Source: an uncultured Clostridia bacterium
GTDB lineage: Bacteria > Bacillota > Clostridia > Oscillospirales > Acutalibacteraceae
Length of the DNA stretch: 64,000 nt
NCBI GenBank assembly: GCA_944380855.1
Contig: CALWIW010000004.1
Location: 1-64,000 of the forward strand
Direction of reading: 5' to 3'
Of this stretch, positions 17,821-26,179 are shown in pieces (positions within the stretch are counted from its first letter, which is position 1; the number at the start of each line of letters is the position of its first letter). The position numbers were made by a program, and so were the translations under genes. Below the pieces are notes generated by a model, which made no database searches, was not told the origin of the DNA, and worked only from the letters and a program-made list of their open reading frames with translations.

Positions 17821-18009
17821 TTGACAATATTTACAAAATATATTACTATATGTGTTGAGGAATGTAAATGAGTACATATTGTATTTTTTCTTTTCAAATT
17901 CGGTAAATGCAGTGTGTTTTTTCATAGGGATTTATTTCACGTTCCTTAAAAAATAAATTCAATCATTATTTGTCTTGTAACTGAAAACGCTTTTACAGCG
18001 TTATTTTTT
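17821..18009 (+). ncRNA. Possible small transcript upstream of rny
   Basis: The 840-base gap between gap and rny holds no convincing gene. Inside it TTGACA (17821-17826) and TACTAT (17844-17849), 17 bases apart, look like a promoter; about 140 bases later a hairpin AACGCT-TTTAC-AGCGTT (17986-18002) is followed by TTTTTT. Together these could make a ~150-nt RNA. I do not recognise a known RNA family, and the DNA is so AT-rich that chance is possible. The rest of the gap (18010-18380) shows nothing but the rny ribosome binding site. Confidence 0.3.
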
Positions 18010-18397
18010 GCGAATGTATAAATTGCACGTGGTCGTTTTTTAACAAGAGAATGGATATTATGGGAATTTAATTCGTTGAATATAGATTTTTTGGATATTT
18101 TAAAGTGAATATAAAACCGAACCGGTATTTGGGGCGAAGGTGAATATACAGATAAAAATATTTTAAAAAAAGAATATGTTTTGGATTAATAACAATACTA
18201 TTACTCATTTGGGATAACTTGCAATGACTATCCGTACATTTGTGTATTGAGTGTTGTTTTCCTTTTTTTAAGGCTTGTTTATGCGGCAATGTCTGCTTTA
18301 TATTCGGCAGGACTATGGTTTGATTATTGAATTATTTTAATTATTTTTATTCGAAACTTGAAAATTGAACAAAACTTATCAAGGAGGTGTCCGTTCT

Positions 18398-19951
18398 ATG
18401 CCAGTTTGGTTAGGCATTGCAATTGCCGTGATTGCTCTTCTTGCGGGAGTTTCTATCGGTATATATCTTGGTATACAGAGAAGAAAAAAGATTGCAGAAG
18501 CAGAAATCGGCAGTGCTGAACAGGAAGCAAAGAGAATTGTTTCCGAAGCTATTAAAACCGCAGAGGCAAAAAAGAAAGAAGCTGTTCTTGAGGGTAAAGA
18601 CGAGCTTCACCGTCTGCGTAGTGAAAATGAAAAAGAAATCGCCGAACGCCGTAAAGAGGTTCAGAGGCAGGAAAGACGTATACAGCAAAAAGAGGAAACC
18701 CTCGATAAAAAGCTGGACAACTTGGAAGCTAAGGAAGAAAAAGTTTCCAAGAAACTCAAGGACGCAGACGCAAAGCTGGAGGAAATTGAGAAAATCAAGA
18801 ACAGCCAGTTTGAAATGCTTGAGAGAATTTCCGGCTATACGGCGGAACAGGCTAAAAGTTATCTCCTTTCTCAGCTCGACTCCGAACTGACCCATGAAAA
18901 GGCTGCTAAAATTATGGAATACGAGCAGAGACTCAAGGAGGAAGCCGACGCAAAGGCAAGAAATATTATTACACTTGCCATTCAAAGACTGGCGGCAGAC
19001 CAAGTCGCAGAAGCGACAGTTTCTGTTGTACCTCTTCCCAACGATGAGATGAAAGGAAGAATTATCGGCAGAGAAGGAAGAAATATCAGAACAATCGAAA
19101 CACTTACGGGTGTTGACCTTATTATTGATGACACGCCCGAGGCAATCGCACTTTCCTGTTTTGAACCGGTAAGACGCGAGGTTGCAAGGGTTGCTTTGGA
19201 AAAACTGATATCCGACGGAAGAATTCACCCGGCAAGGATTGAAGAAACCGTGGATAAGGCAAGACGTGAGGTAGAGCTTGCCATTAAACAGGACGGTGAA
19301 AGAGCCGTTATTGAAGTAGGTGTAAACGGAGTTCATCCTGAGCTTGTGAAGCTTTTGGGCAGACTTCGCTACAGAACAAGTTACGGACAGAATGTGCTTA
19401 ATCATTCAATTGAGGTTGCTTATCTGTGCGGACTTATCGCAACTGAGCTGGGACTTGACCCCACTGTTGCAAAAAGAGCCGGTCTTCTTCATGATATAGG
19501 AAAGGCTCTTGACCATGAGCACGAGGGAAGTCACATTGAACTCGGTGTTGAGGTTGCCAGAAAGTACAGGGAAAACGACGCAGTTATCCATGCTATTCAG
19601 GCACATCACGGTGACGTTGAGGCTAAAACAGTTGTTGCCTGCATAGTCCAGGCCGCTGACGCTATCTCGGCAGCAAGACCGGGAGCAAGACGTGAAAATC
19701 TTGAAAATTATATTAAACGACTTCAGAAGCTTGAAGAGGTCGCATCTGCATTTAACGGAGTTGAAAGATGCTTTGCTATTCAGACGTGTAGAGAAATAAG
19801 AATTATGATAAAACCTGAGGTTGTAAAAGATGAGGGTATGATTCCTCTTGCGAGAGAAATCTGTAAAAAGATTGAATCTGATTTGGAATATCCGGGTCAG
19901 ATAAAAGTAAATATCATAAGAGAATCAAGGGCAATAGATTACGCAAAGTAA
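18398..19951 (+). CDS. rny: Ribonuclease Y
   Basis: 517 residues from the ATG at 18398, preceded by AAGGAGGTG. RNase Y is the membrane-bound endonuclease that starts mRNA decay in many Firmicutes. The N-terminal membrane helix ([20 protein letters not shown]) is followed by a long charged coiled coil (residues ~30-180), a KH domain ([15 protein letters not shown] near 220) and an HD domain ([13 protein letters not shown] near 355). An upstream frame extension adds no family-like residues. A terminator follows. Confidence 0.98.
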   Translation: MPVWLGIAIAVIALLAGVSIGIYLGIQRRKKIAEAEIGSAEQEAKRIVSEAIKTAEAKKKEAVLEGKDELHRLRSENEKEIAERRKEVQRQERRIQQKEETLDKKLDNLEAKEEKVSKKLKDADAKLEEIEKIKNSQFEMLERISGYTAEQAKSYLLSQLDSELTHEKAAKIMEYEQRLKEEADAKARNIITLAIQRLAADQVAEATVSVVPLPNDEMKGRIIGREGRNIRTIETLTGVDLIIDDTPEAIALSCFEPVRREVARVALEKLISDGRIHPARIEETVDKARREVELAIKQDGERAVIEVGVNGVHPELVKLLGRLRYRTSYGQNVLNHSIEVAYLCGLIATELGLDPTVAKRAGLLHDIGKALDHEHEGSHIELGVEVARKYRENDAVIHAIQAHHGDVEAKTVVACIVQAADAISAARPGARRENLENYIKRLQKLEEVASAFNGVERCFAIQTCREIRIMIKPEVVKDEGMIPLAREICKKIESDLEYPGQIKVNIIRESRAIDYAK

Positions 19952-19988
19952 TGAGCTTTTGTATCTGAAATTTTCACAGAGAAAATAC

Positions 19989-20033
19989 AGAGTTGATTTA
20001 AAATAACGCATTTTAAATCAACTCTTTTTATTT
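19989..20033 (+). terminator. Terminator after rny
   Basis: Long hairpin with arms AGAGTTGATTTAAAAT and ATTTTAAATCAACTCT, followed by TTTTTATTTT. Confidence 0.9.
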
Positions 20034-20208
20034 TCTTATTTTATGTAATAAAAGTATCGTATTTTAAATAAAGCCGTTAATAGTTTTGCTTACTGTTACT
20101 TTTTCTTCCAGTTATTTATTATGTTTTAATATTTATATAATTTTTGTAATATTTAAAGCTTGCAAATAAAAAATAATATAAAAATTGATTACAATATTAT
20201 AATTATTA

Positions 20209-20237
20209 TTGTAAATAGCTTAAAATTATGATATAAT
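20209..20237 (+). promoter_or_regulatory. Promoter of the dockerin-LRR gene
   Basis: TTGTAA (20209-20214) and TATAAT (20232-20237) with 17-base spacing, about 84 bases before the start. The remaining AT-rich gap after rny (20034-20208) shows no gene. Confidence 0.7.
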
Positions 20238-20320
20238 ACAATCACAAGAAATAATTGTTGATAATTTTTATCTTTTATCTACAAAATATATTTGGTTTAA
20301 ACGGAAAGAAGGGAAAAGTA

Positions 20321-21436
20321 ATGAAAAAAATGTGTAAAAACAGACCTTTTAATTCTGTGTTTGCTGTTATGTTTGTTGTGATTTTGGCTGCGGGAAGTGT
20401 ATTTTCTGTTTCGGCGGCTGAAAGCGAGGTAAAAACCGAAGCAATTAATTTGACAGAGGACAAGTTTACATACACCGTTAAAGACGGAGCTGCTGCAATA
20501 ACAGGATATATCGGAACAGATGAAACGGTTGTTATTCCGCCTTATTTGAATTCTTTTCCTGTTGCTGCAATAGATAGGGAAGCTTTTTACCGCAATGAAT
20601 ATGTTACGGATATTGAGATACCTTACGGAGTTACCTCAATAGGCAGCGGAGCTTTCTATGGATGCGGTAATTTAAGAAGCGTTTCCTTGCCTGAGACGGT
20701 GACGGCTATAGGATACAATGCTTTTTATGCTTGTTCTTCTCTTACTGAAATAACTGTTCCCCATGGGGTTCAAATAATTGAGCCTTGGACTTTCGGTGAA
20801 TGTGTAAATCTCGATTCAATATCTTTACCGGAAAGCGTATCTCAAATAGGATACGGAGCCTTTGATAATACAGCGTTTTTTAATAATGAAGATAATTGGG
20901 AAAACGGAATGCTTTACTTAAACGGTCATCTTATAGCTGTCGATAAGGATATAGAAAAAGCTGTTCTAAAATCTGACACAAAGAGCATATCAAATGCGGT
21001 TTTTGCAGAGTGTAAAAATCTTACCGATATTGAAATTACCGATAATATTAACAGTATCGGAATAGCAACGTTCGACGGCTGTGAAAGGCTTGCTAAAGCT
21101 TACATACCTGATACCGTAACTTTTATCGGTGATAATGCTTTCAGCAGATGTCCTGATCTGGTTATTCACGGCAAAGCAGGTTCTTATGCAGAGAAATATG
21201 CAAATGATAATAACATAAAATTTGTCGCTGAAAACTCAGTTGCAATCGGAGATATTAACAATGACGGAGCGTTAACGATTGTAGACGTTTCTTTGCTTCA
21301 AAATAAGCTTATAACGGAAGAAGAGTCTGCTTATTTTTATAAATCGGTAAATGTCGATTACGATTTTAACGGCGACGGTGAGTTTGACGTATTGGATATA
21401 ACATATCTGCAAATGGTTTTAGCGGAGATAATTTAA
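20321..21436 (+). CDS. Secreted BspA-type leucine-rich-repeat protein with C-terminal dockerin
   Basis: 371 residues from the ATG at 20321 (AAAGAAGGG site); an upstream extension is not protein-like. A signal peptide of about 33 residues ends near VSAAES. Several BspA-like LRR units follow, recognisable by repeats such as VTSIGSGAFYGC, VTAIGYNAFYAC and INSIGIATFDGC (residues ~70-290). The last ~65 residues form a type I dockerin with two calcium-binding repeats, GDINNDGALTIVDVSLLQ and DFNGDGEFDVLDITYLQ. Dockerins dock onto cohesins of cellulosome-like scaffolds, so the protein is probably displayed on the cell surface. No enzyme domain is seen; LRRs suggest binding. Confidence 0.9.
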   Translation: MKKMCKNRPFNSVFAVMFVVILAAGSVFSVSAAESEVKTEAINLTEDKFTYTVKDGAAAITGYIGTDETVVIPPYLNSFPVAAIDREAFYRNEYVTDIEIPYGVTSIGSGAFYGCGNLRSVSLPETVTAIGYNAFYACSSLTEITVPHGVQIIEPWTFGECVNLDSISLPESVSQIGYGAFDNTAFFNNEDNWENGMLYLNGHLIAVDKDIEKAVLKSDTKSISNAVFAECKNLTDIEITDNINSIGIATFDGCERLAKAYIPDTVTFIGDNAFSRCPDLVIHGKAGSYAEKYANDNNIKFVAENSVAIGDINNDGALTIVDVSLLQNKLITEEESAYFYKSVNVDYDFNGDGEFDVLDITYLQMVLAEII

Positions 21437-21473
21437 TTTAAAGACGTGCTGTTTTCTTAGAAATATTAAATCA

Positions 21474-21508
21474 AAGGCTGGTTCAATGCTTGTTGTTGAA
21501 CCAGCCTT
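21474..21508 (+). terminator. Terminator after the dockerin gene
   Basis: Hairpin with arms AAGGCTGGTTCAA and TTGAACCAGCCTT; the tail is only moderately T-rich (GCTGTTTATTTATTT). The 288 bases from here to the response regulator hold no gene; a TATAAT near 21689-21694 lacks a good -35. Confidence 0.75.
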
Positions 21509-21796
21509 GCTGTTTATTTATTTAAATTTTCGTAATAATGAAGGGTTTTCGTTGGAAGGAAATAATAAAAAAATGTAAAGAATAATTATACATGAGTGAC
21601 GTATATAAAATTAAAGGAATTTTTTTTGATTTTGTAAAAAAAAGGCGAATACAACACGTTTTTTCAATATTGTTTCGATTTTTTATGGTATAATTAAAAA
21701 TAAAATAGCAGGCAGAAAATGCTATAGACAGGACGTAACAATCTATTATGTCTTACCTTATTACAATCATATTACGAAATGGAATGGGGCGGGATT

Positions 21797-22468
21797 ATGC
21801 GATTACTTCTTATCGAAAACGAAAAGAGCCTGTCAGATATTCTGGTTAAAACTTTTGAAAAGGAGAACTTTTTGACCGATTGTGCACATGACGGTGAGTA
21901 TGGTTTGGATTGTGCTTTAAGTGGTATTTATGATGCAATTATATTGGATTCAGCCCTTCCGAAAATCAACGGCATTGAACTTTTGATGCATCTTAGGGAA
22001 GGAAATGTGCGTGTTCCTATAATTCTTATTGCTACACAAGCTGACCTTGATGAGAAACAGAAGATACTCAATGTTGATGTGGACGATTATCTGACAAAAC
22101 CGTTTGAGCCTAAAGAGCTGCTGAAAAAGGTTCGCACGCTGATAAGAGAACAGACAAATATTGACTCTGATGACTCAATATCTTTCGGCGATATTGTGTT
22201 GAATACGGCAAACGGAGAGCTAAGCTGCAAGGGACAAAAAATAAAATTAAGCGGTAAAGAATACCAGCTTATGGAACTGCTGCTTATAAATAAAGAAAGG
22301 ATTATAACGAAAGAACAGATTACTGAGAAAATATGGGGATATGATAATGAGGCAGAATACAACAATTCAGAAGTATATATGTCTTTTTTAAGAAAGAAAC
22401 TAAGCAAAATAGATTCAAAAACAAAAATCAGAGCGATAAGAGGATTGGGATACACTCTTTCATATTGA
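21797..22468 (+). CDS. Orphan OmpR/PhoB-family response regulator
   Basis: 223 residues from the ATG at 21797 behind GGGGCGGG. The receiver domain (1-~115) has the phospho-acceptor Asp in AIILDSALP and the conserved Lys in YLTKPF, but the N-terminal acidic pocket reads LIENEKS rather than the usual DD/ED pair, so phosphorylation may be weak or altered. A winged-helix DNA-binding domain (~125-223) ends with the typical IRAIRGLGYTLSY. No histidine kinase is adjacent. Target unknown. Confidence 0.88.
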   Translation: MRLLLIENEKSLSDILVKTFEKENFLTDCAHDGEYGLDCALSGIYDAIILDSALPKINGIELLMHLREGNVRVPIILIATQADLDEKQKILNVDVDDYLTKPFEPKELLKKVRTLIREQTNIDSDDSISFGDIVLNTANGELSCKGQKIKLSGKEYQLMELLLINKERIITKEQITEKIWGYDNEAEYNNSEVYMSFLRKKLSKIDSKTKIRAIRGLGYTLSY

Positions 22469-22567
22469 AATAAAGAATTACATTACCTCAGAAAATTACG
22501 CCCCTGCGTACTCGGACTTTGTGACTTTGCATAAATATTATAAAAGGGGTTAAATATATCCGATAAA

Positions 22568-22611
22568 ACAAAAGACATTCGACTTTCCGAAAACGAAAGC
22601 GAATGTCTTTT
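22568..22611. terminator. Bidirectional terminator between response regulator and xpt
   Basis: Hairpin with arms AAAAGACATTCG and CGAATGTCTTTT, with an inner CTTTC/GAAAG pairing, and A and T runs on both sides, so it can serve both converging genes. Bases 22469-22567 hold no gene. Confidence 0.85.
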
Positions 22612-22639
22612 GTTTATTTATAAGTTATGTATGTTTTAA

Positions 22640-23215
22640 TTATTCAAATGTTACTCCTGCTTCAGGGTCAGCAGATTTTATTATTGCAAGAGATTCAAGT
22701 CTTATTCCCATCTCACGGAGAATTTTTCCGCCGTCCTGAAAACCTTTTTCGATTACAATTCCGCAGCCGGCAAGCTTTGCACCTGACTGCTTTACAATGT
22801 CTATAAGTCCAAGTAAAGCCTGTCCCTTTGCGAGAAAATCGTCAATTATAAGAACGTTGTCGTCAGCCGTTAAGTACTTTTTTGATACCTGAACATCGTA
22901 GGTAATTCCTTTTGTAAAGGAATGAACCTTTGATTTGTAAAGTTCTCCGTCAAGATTTTTTGACTGAGTTTTCTTTGCAAAAATAACAGGTACAAATCCA
23001 AAATGACCTGAGGTTAAAGCGGCAATTCCTATTCCCGAAGCCTCGATTGTCAGAATTTTTGTTATCTTTTGGTCGGAAAATCTTCTTGCAAATTCCTCCC
23101 CGATTTGGTTAAGAAGCTGTATATCCATTTGATGATTTAAAAAGCTGTCAACTTTTATTATGTTGCCAGGCTTAATGTTTCCGTCCTTCAAAATTCGCTC
23201 TTTCAAAATTTCCAT
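22640..23215 (-). CDS. xpt: Xanthine phosphoribosyltransferase
   Basis: 191 residues from the ATG at 23215; this gives the normal family start [12 protein letters not shown], with GGGGG upstream. Xpt converts xanthine and PRPP to XMP for purine salvage. The PRPP-binding motif is [18 protein letters not shown] near residue 127. Binding-pocket residues such as DSFLNHQMD near the N-terminus are typical. No purine riboswitch is seen in the short leader; pbuX does not follow. Confidence 0.95.
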   Translation of the reverse strand: MEILKERILKDGNIKPGNIIKVDSFLNHQMDIQLLNQIGEEFARRFSDQKITKILTIEASGIGIAALTSGHFGFVPVIFAKKTQSKNLDGELYKSKVHSFTKGITYDVQVSKKYLTADDNVLIIDDFLAKGQALLGLIDIVKQSGAKLAGCGIVIEKGFQDGGKILREMGIRLESLAIIKSADPEAGVTFE

Positions 23216-23250
23216 AAGACTTGTAACCCCCAGAAGTGAATATACGCTGT

Positions 23251-23279
23251 ATTCTACCACATTTCGGGGAAAAATACAA
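23251..23279 (-). promoter_or_regulatory. Promoter of xpt
   Basis: Read leftward, TTGTAT (23274-23279) and TAGAAT (23251-23256) with 17-base spacing, 36 bases before the start. Confidence 0.7.
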
Positions 23280-23318
23280 TTATTTTATTTGACGAAAAGA
23301 GCTTTTCTCTTAAAGTTT

Positions 23319-23999
23319 TCAATAATCTTTCTTTTGATAAAGAATAACAGAACCGTGGTAAGAACCGTACAGCGTCAAATATCCGAATATAGTAGTTATC
23401 CAGAATATCACCGGAGTTGAGGCTTCGTTTATAGGGTCAATATATGTGTGCATATAGCTGCTTCCGTAACTTGTAGTATAATAGCCTCCCATATTGCTCT
23501 GAATATAGCATACATAGAATATTGGGAATAATACGCAGACCACAAGGAAAATTGATACGGCAGTTCCTTTTGCCGGATTCATGGATATTGAACAGGGAAT
23601 GAATATTCCTAAGGTGATTGAGGAAATTAAAACGGTTGATGATGTTGTTACAAGAAATTTGGCGTAGTCGATTGTTGAGTGTGAAAGAATAAAGGGAATT
23701 GTGCCGAATAGAAGCATTATTATTTGTGTAAGCAAAACTATTCCGGCTGCAATTATGTATTTTTCCGCAACAATTTCCTGAGGGGTAAACGGCAGGGCGT
23801 TTACATATTTATCCCAGCCCTGAGAATGGTTACGGGAAAAAAGTGCAAAAATTACGGTTATAGGAAGACAGAAGAATAAAAGAAAACTTCCGGGCTCTTC
23901 CAAGTATGTATAAAAAGTTGCGAGAATTGCGTCAAGTAACAAAAGAAGCAGCAGAGGAATGGCTATGTACTTCGTGTCTTTTACTAATAGAGTTTTCAT
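23319..23999 (-). CDS. ABC-2 type permease, YtrA-type cassette 1 (second permease)
   Basis: 226 residues with about six hydrophobic helices (for example IAIPLLLLLLLDAILATFY near the start). It resembles ABC-2 permeases of YtrB/BcrA-type exporters, containing FTPQEIVAEKY after the second helix, a motif common in them. Last gene of the gntR-ATPase-permease-permease operon, 35 bases after the first permease. Substrate unknown; related cassettes respond to cell-wall-active peptides or export lipids. Confidence 0.75.
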   Translation of the reverse strand: MKTLLVKDTKYIAIPLLLLLLLDAILATFYTYLEEPGSFLLFFCLPITVIFALFSRNHSQGWDKYVNALPFTPQEIVAEKYIIAAGIVLLTQIIMLLFGTIPFILSHSTIDYAKFLVTTSSTVLISSITLGIFIPCSISMNPAKGTAVSIFLVVCVLFPIFYVCYIQSNMGGYYTTSYGSSYMHTYIDPINEASTPVIFWITTIFGYLTLYGSYHGSVILYQKKDY

Positions 24000-24034
24000 A
24001 AAATCACCCTTTCTTTATAAGATAATTAAAAACT

Positions 24035-24667
24035 TTATAAATCGCGTTTCTCAAAAAGATGGCAGGTTATCAGGTAGGATATAAACAAAAGCACAAGGCT
24101 TACAATAAAGACCGATACATACAGTGCAGACGGATAGTTTTGGTAAGGAACAGCCTCAGGATTTAAGATTTTTGCCTGTACTGTAAGGGAGAGATAAATC
24201 AAAACGTAAAGCATAAAAAACATAGGCGTTGCACTTTTTATTCCGATTCCTATGGCTATGGGCAGTGATATTGAAAGGGATATCACTACCGTTAGATATG
24301 CCGTTAAGGCAACAGCAATAATTGCCGACGGCTCTGTATCAAAAGCCATAGATCCTGCAAATCCCAAAAGTATAAGAATAAGTCCGATATAAAATGAAAT
24401 ACAAAGGGCGAGAGTGTATTTTGAGCGGACAATATCTTTTCTGGTTATCGGTAAAGACAGGGAAAAAGCGTCCCAGCCTGAATTATTGTCTTTGTCTATA
24501 ATGTTGATAAACGGTATTAATACGGTCAAACTTGAAAAAATCAAAATGTCGTATCTTTTTTCTAAATATCCCATTGCGGTTAAAAAAAGTATTAAGAAAG
24601 TGCAGGATATCAAACCGAAAACAGTCTTTTTAAAATCTTTTTTTATAACAGATTTCATTACATTCAC
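24035..24667 (-). CDS. ABC-2 type permease, YtrA-type cassette 1 (first permease)
   Basis: 210 residues with about six membrane helices. SLPITRKDIVRSKYTLAL after the second helix is the cytoplasmic coupling motif typical of ABC-2 permeases of this class. It overlaps the ATPase gene by four bases, so the two are translated together. A similar permease (LPVSRKDYVRGKYVFAV) occurs in cassette 2 at 56669-57328. Confidence 0.8.
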   Translation of the reverse strand: MNVMKSVIKKDFKKTVFGLISCTFLILFLTAMGYLEKRYDILIFSSLTVLIPFINIIDKDNNSGWDAFSLSLPITRKDIVRSKYTLALCISFYIGLILILLGFAGSMAFDTEPSAIIAVALTAYLTVVISLSISLPIAIGIGIKSATPMFFMLYVLIYLSLTVQAKILNPEAVPYQNYPSALYVSVFIVSLVLLFISYLITCHLFEKRDL

Positions 24668-25503
24668 TCCCTTATCATATGGATAATCACATCTTCCAAA
24701 GTGGGTTTTTCTGTTTCCAAGGTTAGTCCGCCTAACTTGCCTTTATCTAAAATAAGACGCAGTCCGTAATTGGTGTCCTCAACGCTTAACACTGACTCCT
24801 TTGGTATAGAATCGTACCGGTCTTCAGGACAGTTGTAAATTGCGTACTTTTCTAAAATCTCGTCTTTTTCTTCTGTGAATTTAATACTTCCGTTATCAAC
24901 AAGACAAATATAATCACAGAGCTTTTCCAAATCGCTTACTATATGCGAGCTTATAAGCACCGAGCAGTCCTCTTCACGGGTAAAATCAAATATGATATTT
25001 ACAATTTCATCACGTACTACAGGGTCAAGTCCCGTGGTGGGTTCGTCCATTATCAGAAGCTTTGCTCCATGGCATATTGCTGTCATTATTGAAAGCTTTG
25101 ATTTCATTCCTTTTGAAAATTCCTTTATCTTTTGGTCAAGGGGCAGGGAAAATCTTTTTGCATAGTCAAAAAACAAACCCTCGTCCCATTCTCTGTATAT
25201 GCCTCCCATAAGATTATTTATTTTTATGAGAGTATAGTTTTCGTCAAACATACCGCTGTCAGGCACATAGCCTATGTATTGCTTTGTATATTTAAAATGT
25301 TTTTTGATATCACAGCCGAGAACGGTTATATCGCCGCTGTCGGCTTTTGTTATGCCCAAAATAAGCTTTATAAGGGTTGTTTTTCCTGCACCGTTTTTTC
25401 CCACAAGTCCCATGATACAGCCGGTGGGCAATACAAGATTTAGATTATTCATAGAAAAATTACCTAATGTTTTATTCACATTTGTCATTTCGATAGCGTT
25501 CAT
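24664..25503 (-). CDS. ABC transporter ATP-binding protein, YtrA-type cassette 1
   Basis: 279 residues. Walker A is GLVGKNGAGKTTLIK (about 33-47), the signature is the divergent EFSKGMKSKLSI in place of LSGGQ, and Walker B is LLIMDEPTTGLDP. The C-terminal ~70 residues form a small extra domain usual in YtrB/BcrA-type ATPases. It starts two bases after gntR. It energises the two downstream permeases. Closely similar in design to 55824-56672. Confidence 0.92.
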   Translation of the reverse strand: MNAIEMTNVNKTLGNFSMNNLNLVLPTGCIMGLVGKNGAGKTTLIKLILGITKADSGDITVLGCDIKKHFKYTKQYIGYVPDSGMFDENYTLIKINNLMGGIYREWDEGLFFDYAKRFSLPLDQKIKEFSKGMKSKLSIMTAICHGAKLLIMDEPTTGLDPVVRDEIVNIIFDFTREEDCSVLISSHIVSDLEKLCDYICLVDNGSIKFTEEKDEILEKYAIYNCPEDRYDSIPKESVLSVEDTNYGLRLILDKGKLGGLTLETEKPTLEDVIIHMIRE

Positions 25504-25505
25504 AT

Positions 25506-25889
25506 TTACCGCTCCTCTCCGTATAAAATAAACATTTTTATTATTTCCTGCTGATTAAGTCCGCAGATGTCTGCAATTTCATAGATGTTTTTCATATGCT
25601 CCTCTATTTTTCTGAGGTTTTCTTCAAGTATCAGCTCTTTGTTTTTGTCTGCAACAAAACAGCCCTTTCCCTGAACCGTATATATGTAACCGTCCTTTTC
25701 CAGCTCGTCATAGGCACGCTTTGTGGTGATTACGCTGATTTTCAAATCCTTTGCTATTCCCCTTATTGAGGGAAGAGGCTCTCCGCTTGAAAGCTCTCCG
25801 GAAAGAATCAGGTTTTTGATTTGTTCGTACATCTGCTGATAAATAGGTGTATCCTTTTTGTTGCTGATAATTATATTAATAGAAACCAC
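25506..25889 (-). CDS. YtrA-type GntR transcriptional regulator 1
   Basis: About 127 residues: an N-terminal GntR winged helix (IYQQMYEQIKNLILSG, LKISVITTKRAYDELEKDGYI) and a short helical C-terminus, the YtrA subfamily, which represses adjacent ABC genes. The start is ambiguous. The GTG at 25889 lies inside the apparent GAGGTGG ribosome binding site. An ATT at 25880 is ideally spaced from that site and lines up with the TTG start of the paralogue at 55450. The promoter carries palindromic operators, suggesting autoregulation. Confidence 0.88.
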   Translation of the reverse strand: MVSINIIISNKKDTPIYQQMYEQIKNLILSGELSSGEPLPSIRGIAKDLKISVITTKRAYDELEKDGYIYTVQGKGCFVADKNKELILEENLRKIEEHMKNIYEIADICGLNQQEIIKMFILYGEER

Positions 25890-25904
25890 CTCTTTTTTGT
25901 GATT

Positions 25905-25946
25905 ACTGTATATATACAGTATATACAGTTTAAGGCAAAAAGTCAA
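25905..25946 (-). promoter_or_regulatory. Promoter with operator palindromes for GntR cassette 1
   Basis: Read leftward, TTGACT (25941-25946) and TATACT (25918-25923) are 17 bases apart. A perfect 16-bp palindrome ACTGTATATATACAGT (25905-25920) and an adjoining ATATACAGTTT half overlap the -10. Bound regulator would block polymerase. The same TATATACTGT/ACAGTATATA word recurs in the promoter of cassette 2. Confidence 0.85.
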
Positions 25947-25994
25947 GTGTTACAGAAATATTTTTACCTAAAAAATTCATATAGAAGTAAAAAG

Positions 25995-26111
25995 TTAACA
26001 TGGATTTTACACAAGTGGTGTGATTTTAAATTTTTTTAAAATAAAAACGTAAATATTAACACGGATTTTACAAACGGCAGATATCGAAGTTAACAGAAAT
26101 GAAAGTATAAT
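25995..26111 (+). promoter_or_regulatory. Pho boxes and -10 element of the pst operon
   Basis: Two dual Pho-box-like sites, each TTAACA-N5-TTTACA: 25995-26011 (TTAACA TGGAT TTTACA) and 26056-26072 (TTAACA CGGAT TTTACA). A further TTAACA at 26090-26095 lies near the -35 position of a TATAAT at 26106-26111. Pairs of TTAACA-type hexamers 11 bases apart match the known binding pattern of Firmicute PhoP/PhoB. No good sigma-A -35 is present, as expected for an activated promoter. PhoB is encoded at 30737. Confidence 0.85.
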
Positions 26112-26179
26112 CTATGTGTACCCTGAGGGCGGGGAAACAGCCCGAAATTAAACTTGAAAATAATAAGGAGAAATAAGAA

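Noticed and set aside
18068..18289. 73-residue leftward frame in the gap-rny spacer
   Set aside because: No ribosome binding site, AT-rich composition, and no recognisable motif.
23216..23318. Purine riboswitch before xpt
   Set aside because: The leader is only about 30-40 bases after the promoter and lacks the conserved aptamer bases.
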